DNA of 64,000 bases, from NCBI GenBank assembly GCA_019096065.1, contig JAGUCH010000002.1:9002501-9066500 (forward strand). The letters are read 5' to 3'. Both the position numbers and the translations under genes were made by a program. Numbering within the stretch: the first letter of the stretch is position 1; the number at the start of each line of letters is the position of its first letter. Source of the stretch: Paracyclopina nana. Lineage: Eukaryota; Arthropoda; Copepoda; Cyclopoida; Cyclopettidae. Under the pieces are notes generated by a model. The model did not search any database, was not told the origin of the DNA, and saw only the letters and a program-made list of their open reading frames with translations. This document shows positions 10,701 through 19,500 of this stretch, piece by piece.

Positions 10701-11637
10701 GGTCAACCGGAGGACAATCAACTTCGCCAAGGACCCTTGCCACTGGACCGAGGACATGCATGAGTTCGTCTGGGCGCAGCATGTGGCAGCATTGGGCGTG
10801 GTCATCAACATGACCGTGCAGGCCATGATTATTCACGGCTACAATGGCAAGGCTGACGCCTGGCGTCACGCCCACCTGCTCTGCGATCGGGTCCGCGAGA
10901 CGTGCGGAGTCTCCAAGCTGAGAAGAGGACGGGATCTGAGGCCGCTCAACTCCACCGAGTGGCTGAAAGGCGACACGCTTTATGCGGAGAGCGGAGTGAG
11001 AGCCGAGTTCTTGTTTCTCGGTAGCCAGACTGGCCTCGGCCTCAACTCGGCGAGTCAAGTGCGCACGTTTATGCGACTGGGAAGGCCCTACAAATTGGAC
11101 CTCTTCAACGTGGACAAGAAATTGGCCGAGGCATTTACGTGCATCATCGGGAAACCGGCGCACAGAGCGCATTTAAGCCACGTTGCGGTCGCGCTCATCA
11201 AGAGGACCATTGGTCGCAGTTGTCCTCATTTCTGCGCCAAGTGTGGAAGCTTGGACCATCTGGAAAGTTCATGCGCCTCCCAGCTTCACTGCGTATTGCC
11301 AACCTGTGATGATGATGGCCACACCATCATGACGTGCGCTCGGCTGTTGAAGGTGTGCACTTTTTGCTCGGAGATTGGCCACCACGCCTCCCATCACTTC
11401 AACGCCAAGTTCGAGGGGAAGCCCTGGCTTCAATTGATTGAGGAGGCCTCCTTGGCCTCGGCCTTGAGTCTGCCAGGCCACAAGTTTTTCGGTGGGTTCT
11501 CCGTGGAGATGGCCTACGATGCCGACGGATGTATCGACCTCATCCCCTACAACCGCGTAGTTGAGGCCGAAGATGGGCCTGAGGCCCAACATATTTTGGA
11601 GGACTTTGCTCTTCCCGTCGCGTCGTCCTGGCCTTAA
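7729..11637 (+). CDS. Extra 3' ORF of the BEL/Pao element: proline-rich, exonuclease-like region, zinc knuckles
   Basis: An intact frame is open from an ATG at 7381, but ATG 7729 (gccATGg) has a far better start context and begins the composition typical of the rest, giving 1302 residues. Residues about 47-140 are very rich in Pro and Ser; acidic and charged stretches follow. Residue 413 starts ESTPVPER, also present at the Gag N-terminus. Residues about 820-1035 have the spacing of a DEDD 3'-5' exonuclease: CHFEPW at the first site, SIMDECRFDQ at the second, GLTYVAARLGL, and AQHVAAL where AxxD is expected. The first and last acidic residues appear missing, so it may be inactive. Cys/His knuckles (CAKCGSLDHLESSC, CTFCSEIGHH) lie at 1168-1225. 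No signal peptide or membrane segment is seen, so this is not an envelope protein. A splice acceptor-like site (ttgtttttag, ending near 7501) could create a subgenomic mRNA. Confidence 0.8.
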   Translation: MADLSVNAPSDAVIEAIRDLEASVAVRKEQLRAEGRLEWQDTPLVERPPMPPPIARARSASPCRPPSPAGLNTPYFRSCTPPPGCTASARIRGPPPSHRPPPMGSWPPLPPSRPPSTPRMRRVEPTGLPPPARPSPNVEAAPADLDDLRARAYEARKRELELTKKRNEEAQVVPPPGSEVEVAEVSNEDVVGASKKVLFSPFVEVAKIRETDTNVDRDQPLDSLPMDEAVTSVVARPLNLDLLTGESTDVLVSYQEGQAPDDPEAPLINLSFTEETEGNVQGLDLDTEMVDVELPPPIVPTDASAVESNKPSEASGDESLLRGQVLSSGKASPKSKQDRELSSGSQAPSDLDCSATAELLGVKDDMEWEGVCVDEADFALLDDDPLSPPSASTKVASTSRNARFSPAAKRRMESTPVPEREKKAAKLELSLSSIEEKSRLETGSAEKEDHTPSQGSSTGIAAIATEGSNVTEVIVNRLGLIVSGEYPSHYAERILDIEEAVRGIKAAHGARLTLCEDQVINVMSVPEMLEHYSDPRVSFLAHSMDYGPRSPKEFRPEEKRAIACVVAEKLDATRVALLAMGQTPKAVMLTCHPRLFDLYDSYEKQTLIKLRTDQQPVNPGPLRGVARQEAWDAWQMRKALARSFYGSWMKGVINETSDVGIASILACYGGQITDAHVPEFVIRYWKTFARHWGDEDGRDHLSMSIEVDPQYGELPSAPSWAPIEPTGKPTDDPPCQAAQAHLEGGVAVKCPRSACLSNAVEPPKLTKVKRGNKGLNCYDVYPMNEAFNDMEFGKGAFDTRSNGVKSVVHLTKDSQWPQVEAMLAKKGFFRAGHFGGVMTCHFEPWTYQALEARGLIAKGSTQSPEGCFTAATFGVKGHLLVVHSLHPGSGGVPFGANVPQKILDMLADDRIRVVGFSIMDECRFDQLGWKVTARVDANLVALIAYPQDDQEVPHSGLTYVAARLGLQRVPQLKGKKLSYLPPLAPGQRVFEVNRRTINFAKDPCHWTEDMHEFVWAQHVAALGVVINMTVQAMIIHGYNGKADAWRHAHLLCDRVRETCGVSKLRRGRDLRPLNSTEWLKGDTLYAESGVRAEFLFLGSQTGLGLNSASQVRTFMRLGRPYKLDLFNVDKKLAEAFTCIIGKPAHRAHLSHVAVALIKRTIGRSCPHFCAKCGSLDHLESSCASQLHCVLPTCDDDGHTIMTCARLLKVCTFCSEIGHHASHHFNAKFEGKPWLQLIEEASLASALSLPGHKFFGGFSVEMAYDADGCIDLIPYNRVVEAEDGPEAQHILEDFALPVASSWP

Positions 11638-11669
11638 GTCGTCCTCCGAGGCTGTCGAGGCCGTCCTCC

Positions 11670-11678
11670 AAAGGGGGA
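11670..11678 (+). other. Polypurine tract
   Basis: AAAGGGGGA lies three bases before the 3' LTR, 33 nt after the stop of the extra ORF. This is the expected place for the plus-strand primer of an LTR element. Confidence 0.7.
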
Positions 11679-11681
11679 CTC

Positions 11682-12296
11682 TGTTACGGGCCGAAAGGCA
11701 GCGGCACTCAGCGCGCGCTGCGCTCCGTCTCCGTCAGCTTCGGCCTCAAGATCTCAGCGCCAAGTGCATTTTTGAATCAGTGTGAGAATTGCTTTGATCA
11801 AGAATAGATCTCTGTTTAAAATGTAGCTATATACTGGTATTTATTTGATTAGTTGTTATGTTTGCTTAGTATTTTAGTTCTGTAGCCTGAAAAGTGCTGC
11901 ATAGCCTGCTTTGGATCAGGTCAAGCCTGACAGAAGCTCTTAGTATTGTCCTGCTTTTAGCTTAGCTGCATGTGGAGAAATCCACCTCCTTGTCTCACAC
12001 TCACTGCTTTATGAATGAAAAGGACACTTTTATGAGTTGTGGAGCAGGAAACTGCTTCTAGGGTCATTTTATTGGCATCTCTCATTTATTGGGGACATAC
12101 TTTGTCTACTTGTGCTGCATCCAAGCACTGAGGGCAGTGGATCTGGACCTTTGGAGTTCCCTTGGTAGACCAGCCATCGTGGAACTGTGGAGGATTTCGC
12201 TGTGGAAGCGGCCTTTCTCTATTGAAGCAGCCTCCTAGGTCTTCACAGTCCTCTCCAGGACGCCGAGGCCATCACCGGGCAAGGGGGACTTCAACA
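11682..12296 (+). repeat. 3' LTR of the BEL/Pao element (615 bp)
   Basis: Reads identically to 549-1163 by eye. It is followed directly by CAGC at 12297-12300, the right copy of the target duplication. Confidence 0.95.
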
Positions 12297-12300
12297 CAGC

Positions 12301-14438
12301 AGAGCTCTAGATTTTGATGAGAGAATCGCTCTCAGTAAAAGTTGAACTTTTTTGGGAAAAATTTACAAAGGTACACCTCAAACTACAGTTCCGATCGGAA
12401 CGAAAATTTGAGGTGTTCAAGATTTCTTGGTAAAATCACCAATCACCAAATAAGAAATAGCATAGCATAGTAAAATGAACGGTGGAACAAAAATAGGGCC
12501 TTCTTCAATGACTGGAACACGCCTGAGGACTTTTTCATTAGAATTTCGCGAAACGCCACTTTCCGCAACGATTTTCGCCTTTGTGGATGTGGATGGGGGC
12601 TCCAATTGAAAATTAAGTTGTACACACTATCAAATAAAGAATGACATGACGAATATTTTACTTGCAATGTAATTGATCCAGGATAGTAGGCATTTGTCAT
12701 TTGGTCTCATCTTCTTTCTCTCCTTTTTTGCATTGACTCTCACTGTGCTTACACTTAGTAAAACATATTGTCACAAATGCCCCACCATGCTTTTTAACTC
12801 ATAAAAAAAGTGAAAGCTCATATCACAACCAATAATCGACCTTTATGACATATTTTTGCAATGGCTACCTCTGTGCCTATATGATTCAAACACAAACAAA
12901 CTCAACAAAAGAGAAAGATAGGATTTCAATTAACTATGAATGGCTTTTCTTGCCGCAATTGCAAAAGTGAAGAAGACTTTAGAACGAAAAAGTATTGTAA
13001 AAGCAGAGTGTCAGTAGATGGAAAGTGCACTTTGTTCACAAGAATTTGCGGTTGTCTGGAAAAAATTCATCACGTTTTCCACATCTATTTGCAACGTTTT
13101 TTTGAGTTCGGGCCTCCACATTTCGCTGTGACCTACGCATCTTTTAATTTTTTTTAATCAATGCAACAAAAAAGATAGCCATCTTTCCAACGATACCGAT
13201 AGCTAGTGCCCGGTATGGGGAGCAAAAGACAGACAAAATGCAATAGATGGTGCTGAATTTTTGGTTCTTTGGCGTGCCAGTAAGCGTGCGTAGCAATCAC
13301 GGAAAAAATAGCGCTTCTATCAAAAAGTAAACAAAATGTTTTTTAGAATTGTAGGGAACAAAATGACAAAGAAAGCTCTCTTTTTGAGCCTGTGACACTA
13401 CAATTGATTCAAGCAACAGAATGATACCATTTTGAGCAAGATTCATGAAAGTCAAGGAATTTTGGATAATGAGTTACATCATATCTAGACCTGAGCATGA
13501 AGGATTGAATAAGACAAAATAGCCTTACTTTCTGCAACTCAACTCTGTGTGAGTTCAAAACAAACAAGTTCATCTAGCGTGAATTCAGTAAAAAATAGCC
13601 AGTTTTTTGACAGATTAGCCATTTCTTGCAATGAATTGAGGAAATAGTATTTTCTGGTAAGCATAATGGCCATGCTATAGTTGTTGTACTGGCATGGCAA
13701 AAGCTAAGAAAATTGGAAAAAGCCAGCCCAAAAGTAGTGAACTGTCCCTAATTTTTAGAAATAGTCCTCAAAAACTTGGTAATATCTTTGAATCTAGGGC
13801 TTTGAAAATAGGTATCTTTAGCATAGGAAATCTTTTAAACTACAAGTAGTTTAGAGAACCAAGGAGAACCAAAAGATACTCCACCTCTAATCAGAGAACC
13901 AGCCAATTTTAATTGTGAGCCCACCTAGACAAGGCAGTTCTCAGCCCTCCATGGCTTCGACTAAAATCCGCTAGTAGAATTATGGCTCTTCAAGTTTCGC
14001 TCTATGCCGCTCCCTAACTGATTTGTTAGAACATCTGACCCAAATGTTTTAAAATTTAACGCGTAGCCGTTTAAACACCCTTAAAGCAGGCTTTAAAAAG
14101 GTTTTCAAAAAGATAAAAGTGGTCAGGGAGGTCGAATTCATCTTAGTTAGGGTGGTTATCAGCATACTGTGATATATAACTAAGTCTCAGTGCCTCAGTT
14201 GGCTGTTGTAGTGATGTATCAAATGGTAAAAGTATTTGTGAAGTTTTGCTCACTTTGTGCATAAAAAAGCCCTAGTTGACAAGGTCTAAGAAGTACCCCC
14301 ATAGTGTTGTTATCTGATAAAATTCAAAAGAAAAATTAATAAAAATAAAAATGAGTGTACCTAGAAGTTTTAGCTTTACTGACACCTCTAGTTGATTAGA
14401 ATATTTACTCAAAAGAAAAGTTTCGTGAAATTAGGATT
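12301..14438. other. Non-coding, AT-rich stretch
   Basis: Only short frames without recognisable domains are present. The sequence is AT-rich with scattered homopolymer runs. I see no exon with supporting splice sites and no clear repeat. Confidence 0.5.
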
Positions 14439-15329
14439 CTGTAGCTACTGTTGTCTGTTAGTACGGGTTACGCCACACGCGTTTGTTTATCTACCAACCA
14501 GTGAACACATGGAGAGTGAATGTTATTAATAAAGTACTTTTTTAGAACCTTGAATCAACAAACATTTTTAGGGAAAATGATCCATTATCCATAATGCTAG
14601 GTCTTTGCAAAAATATTGGTTCATTTCGTGTATGCTTTGAGAGATAATGAAATTGCAACTTATGATATGAATTAGCATTTTCATTAAACCAAGCCACAGT
14701 GGACAAAAAAGCCGTTTTTGCGCTCGCAAGAAATTCCGTCAAATTGTCAAATTCTCATTTGAAAGTCAATTTTCAGCTTCTTATTTGAATGACTTCTAGA
14801 CTATCAAAAGTGTCCAAATTAGTGTGCACTGACAGATAAAGATGAAAATTTGCAATAAAAATCAATTTATCTTGTATTTAGTCAATTTTTGGGAAAATGG
14901 TAGAAGAGCCATTTTTGGCTAGTTTCAGGCAGCCATAGCTTTTGTTTGCAACCGAATGTAATCAAGATATTGTGACTAAAAAATAACTGAGACACCATTT
15001 TAGGATAATCAATTAATATTGGGCGCGGAAAAGCGCGGAATGAGGAGCTGTGATGGCCTGTTTTTAGATTACAGCTATAAGAAATAGGTGCTACGTCGAT
15101 TTTTTGGGATGAGCGTGAAAGCGGCATTTTTAACCACTGTGCAAGCCAGAAAGAATATAAATGGCCTGTTTTTGGCATGCGAGAAGGATTTCAGAAAAGG
15201 TACCATTTTCCTTAAAAATGATTTTTGATCTGAGATCCTTGATAGGCACTTTATTGATACCTTTTAAACTCCATGTGTTGAATGGTTGGTAGATAAACAA
15301 ATGAGTGTGGTTTACTACAGTTACTACAG
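14439..15329. mobile_element. Foldback / terminal-inverted-repeat element, about 890 bp, non-coding
   Basis: The left arm (about 14439-14537) and the reverse complement of the right arm (about 15245-15329) match imperfectly. Both begin CTGTAG, share CCACAC, then TTTGTTTATCTACCAACCA and ACACATGG, and end near AATAAAGT. The interior has no coding frame of note. A long inverted repeat around a non-coding core suggests a non-autonomous DNA element. No convincing target duplication is seen at the ends. Confidence 0.6.
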
Positions 15330-16589
15330 GGAAATAATGTATTTCTTGCTCAATTAAAAAAAAAATTAAAAAAAAGCTGGCAACTCATCTCGGACAAGGC
15401 CTCAATGTCTGGAAGCGCGGAAATCCAAGCTAAGCTATCCCCGAAAGTCGAGGAGTGAATGGAGTTTGGAGGTTGCGCGAATGCGACTCTACCGTGCGAC
15501 TAATTTCCAAAGTGGAAATCGGCATCGGGAATCTACGCTTGCAAAGGAAAGGAGGTACAAAACCAACTGAGCTGATCAGTAACTAGACGATCTAAGTTCA
15601 GTTCATGCCTCAACAGACACTCGCTTCCAAAGAAACATGCTTCATAAAAAGCTTTAAGTATCGAAAATGAGTCGTTTTAAGCCCCTTTGAGTTGTGTTTT
15701 AAAAGAGCTCTCAGTTCAAGAAACATTTGGAATAAAAAGTTATTATTTCGGCGTCAACTATGTATTACGAATTGCTCAAAGTGTAACTGCTTATCTACTT
15801 AAGTGCACGTTTTTATAGCGTAGCCACTAATTTCAACTCTTTTACCCATTTTGTTGGTTGGCGGCATTAGTTGGCTTATTTAAGTATAGGTGGCGCTGCT
15901 TTCACTTTAGACTGGGCGGCCAGTAGCGACATCTTTATTTTACCCACTAAGACGAGAACTCGAGAAGGACAACACGTCGGCGACGTCGCTTTTCGCAGGA
16001 GATTGCTCGCAGAGCGAGTTTTATTTTAGTCATTTGAACTTCCGTCAAATCGGAGTGGTCTAGCGAGATTGTGTGTTGATAGATGTGAATTCAAGCATAA
16101 AAGCCCTGAAACAAAGTAAAATTCGAGTGTGCAAACCGGTTTGGAGTCCAATCCTAGGAGCGATGATCTGAATCATGGGTGCATATTTTGACGGCCGAGT
16201 TTCGTGGAAGAGTTTTGACCATCATCATCAACATCAAGTTTGGGGTCAGTGGCGCTCGCAAGTGCAGTTGTTGCTCCCTTGGCCCGGCCGGGTGCAAGTT
16301 GAGTTGACCACCAGATGAGATGAGAGCGGAGGAGAGCCGAGAGTGGAGCTTGTCTTAAGCGCGCCTTGAGCTGTTTAACCTTAGGTGCGCGGCGGCCGCG
16401 TTAGTGCACAGGTTAGCGGCGGATCCGCCGCCATCGTCCTCCAAGACACTGCGGCCGTCGTCGTCACAGCAGCAGTAGTAACCCCTCAGTTCGTTGTCGG
16501 CACCCGACAAGTAACAAGTGACCCGTACCCACTCGCTCGCACCCCTTGAAAGGCCGCTGCACTACTATGGTGTCAAAGTCCGCAAGGAC
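15330..16589 (+). promoter_or_regulatory. Presumed promoter and 5' UTR of TCF-1
   Basis: Composition changes from AT-rich to GC-rich from about 15900 towards the start codon at 16590. No internal gene is seen. The transcription start cannot be fixed from the sequence. An upstream ATG at 16567 opens a 13-codon frame ending at 16605 that overlaps the TCF-1 start in another phase, and could lower translation. Confidence 0.4.
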
Positions 16590-19500
16590 ATGGTCATGTG
16601 TCTGAAAATGCCGTCCAACAGCATGGAGACGTCTTCGTCGTCGAGCGGCGGGGAAGAGCCCCTCCGTGACAACGCCAGTGCTGAGGAAAAGGAGCAACAA
16701 CAGCCTTCTTCCTCTTCGACCGTCGACGATGGCGAATCAGCCTCCGACGAGGTCAAAGTCTACGTCGAGGAAGGGGGCGACGAGAGGGAGGCCAAGGCCT
16801 ACGAAGGCCAGTCCCGCGACCCCTTGTCAGACGATAAATCCACCCTGATCACCGAGTCCGAGCTGAGCAAGGACGCCAGGAGGCACGACCTCGCATTTGC
16901 CAGTAAGTCATCGGGTCAAACGCTTTCTCGCCCGCACTTCCCTTCATGCAGATTTTCTTAGCCAAACATACTACACCGATTTCGTTGTCGATGCTGTCGT
17001 CCCATTGACAAATATTTACAGTTTCCATGACAGCCCCCTTAGCACGCATAAGCTATTAACGCATCGTCTTCCTTCCTTTTAAACTCAAGCTAGATGCTCA
17101 CTAACATGATCTCCATTTTGCAGGTCGACTCTTCGATCCGAGCCTGGCGCAGCTAGGCCTTCAGCAATACATCCTCAACCAACAAGCTGCCTATGCACTA
17201 TCGCTGGTAAGCCCCTCTTTTTCTTTCGCGCGACGATTATTCGGGAACAAAATGCTAGACGGGACTCTGCCCCCCGTTGAGAGAGGGTTTTAGTCGTCTT
17301 GGGGGCACACCTGGGTGTAAAAATGGATGGATGATGGGCTATTGTCCTCCGCGCTCCAATAGGTCCCTACCATTGCGCTCCCAATGGGAATTGAGATTGA
17401 CAGTTGACAGATCAGCAATAGAGCCCCCCAAATTAGCCACGCTACTATGAGTCGAATGATCATATCCTTCCCCAAAGTGGATTGAACGCGTCGAAGTCTC
17501 TGGTGGCAGCCATTGATTAGCTCTCCAGTTCTTGGTCTCTTTTTAAATATGGACTAGCTCCTTTGAAAGAGACCCTACCATTAAAGAGTTTTTTCAAAGG
17601 TGGGGCTCAACATTGTTGCATAAAATGATGGGACAAGAATCCGTGTTCTTTTGTCCGGCCAACCGCCCCCTTCTTGCCAATGTCCCCACAAAGTTCATTG
17701 TATGTGTGCACTGGGTTCAGTCCAAAAAAGAGAGCCATTATGTAGTTTGCCTATCTTCTGATCCATCTTGACACACAATTTTTGAGCCTCAAGATCATCA
17801 TTTGGCTCCGTGAGACTTTGACAATGATGACACTTTGAGGTTTTGGGGTTGTCTGCAAACGATTTTCTATTCCGTCGCCTCAAGGTGTCCAATTTGAGGC
17901 TAACGAATGTAGACAAACAAACACGAAAATGACGACGCGACAATGTGCTAAAGAGCTGGGCTGGATCCGAAATTACAATGCCAGCCCCTAATTGCAGCCT
18001 TTTCGAGGGCCTCCGGCGAAGGCTCAATTTTTGCTGCCTTCGCAGCTCGTATTAGTCACGCGCTCTGGAGCAAATTGACAGCCAGAGACAATAAAGCCTC
18101 GTTTGGCCCGTATTCTCATACTTTCGATGAGTAATGGCCATCTCGCGCAAACAACCAGTAGCCCTCGGGGATTAGAACCCCATTCTTAATGGACCCTAAA
18201 AAAGTGCTTATCTCCGACAGTCTGCCAATCCCGAACCATCTTCCGTTGATCAGTAGCTCAGGAGCTTGCTTGCGTGGCTGCGACTCATTAAAGAAAAAGT
18301 GTCCGTATACGGCTTAATGATGAGTTGACCATCTCTTAAAGTGGGCTTGGCTTTAGGCTAAAAAAGCCACAGCGATTGAGAGTCATTGCTTTTTCTGTCT
18401 TCTTTTCTTCTTATCATCATCATCATGTTTGTCGAGTACTTTGGCCAATTTGCAGCAACGAACGACTGCAGCGGCGACTTAGTCGAAGCTTTAATCAAGC
18501 CTCTTTGTTTAGCTGCAAGTCGCGGCCGGCGAGCAGATCATGATCATCATGATCTCTATGAATCGGCTCTCAGGAGGAATCTCTACGTTTATTTGTACTA
18601 ATCAAACAGTGCAGCCGATGTTTACTCTTTTCACATTTTCTGGTCAGAATTTTCTCGCTCTGTTTGTCGAGCGCAAACATAATGCTATGAGCGCGCATCA
18701 AGATGGCAAAGCTTTGACATGTCTTATCAATTATAGCCTTGATGAACTTGCTTGGAGCTGCTCTCAATTTTGACATGTTTCCGGGCGTTCTGCTGAAGGG
18801 GAATGGAAGCTAACGTATGGCCAGCCATCTATCCTAATCATGCATGCAGTTGTTGTTTTTCGCTACGTGTTTCAATTTTCGTCGACAACGACAACAGCGA
18901 CCTTTGGGGGGATCCGATTGCAAATTCTCCACCTGATCCCAGTTGTAGTTATAGCAATCAATAATATGCCACATGGATCCCTGGTAACCCTACGGGTTTG
19001 AAATTAGACCCCGCTGACTGAAACTGTGGGCAAAGAGCTCTTTTTTATAACCCAATTTGCGAGCGTTGCTACTTGCACTACTTAGCTGGATAGTATATTT
19101 TAGCTATTGTCGAAATTCCTCATCAAATGTTGTTCTATCATTATTGTCCGAAGACATTTTGGTGAGTTTAAGCTGGCTTCTCCGCCCCCCACGTTCGTTC
19201 GTTCAACAACCCTTTAGTGGTTGCTCAACCCCCGAGGGGTGGCTATGTGGCTGGAGTTTCATTTTCAAATGAGCTCGACTCACGACGAGCAGCTAGGACA
19301 AGCTTTAGGAAAACAGGGATAATTAGCAGAAACGCCGAAAATGCTTTTGGAGGCTGGGGGAACAATTTATCGTCATTCCTCAAGTGGTGTTTGCATGCCA
19401 TGACTTTTTTAAGGAATTTCTGCTTGGCTTCAGTTCTCTCTCTCTCATGGGAAAAGCTTCTGATTGAATTGATTATTTTTGACAGTTGACCTCGGCCTCA

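Larger units (their letters stand above)
549..12296 (+). mobile_element. BEL/Pao LTR retrotransposon, full length, broken gag-pol, extra 3' ORF
   Basis: An 11.7-kb element bounded by two 615-bp direct repeats (549-1163 and 11682-12296) that start TGTTACGG and end TTCAACA. It is flanked by the 4-bp duplication CAGC (545-548 and 12297-12300). The order is LTR, primer site, Gag, zinc knuckles and protease, RT/RNase H, integrase with a BEL-type C-terminal domain, an extra ORF, polypurine tract, LTR. The protease DTGA, RT YVDD and integrase D-D-E signatures, with integrase last in pol and a Pao-type layout, place it in BEL/Pao. I found no mismatch between the LTRs by eye, which implies a recent insertion. 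Pol carries frame changes, an in-frame stop and an apparent deletion, so this copy is probably non-autonomous. It lies 4.3 kb upstream of the TCF-1 start codon, in the same orientation. Confidence 0.93.
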
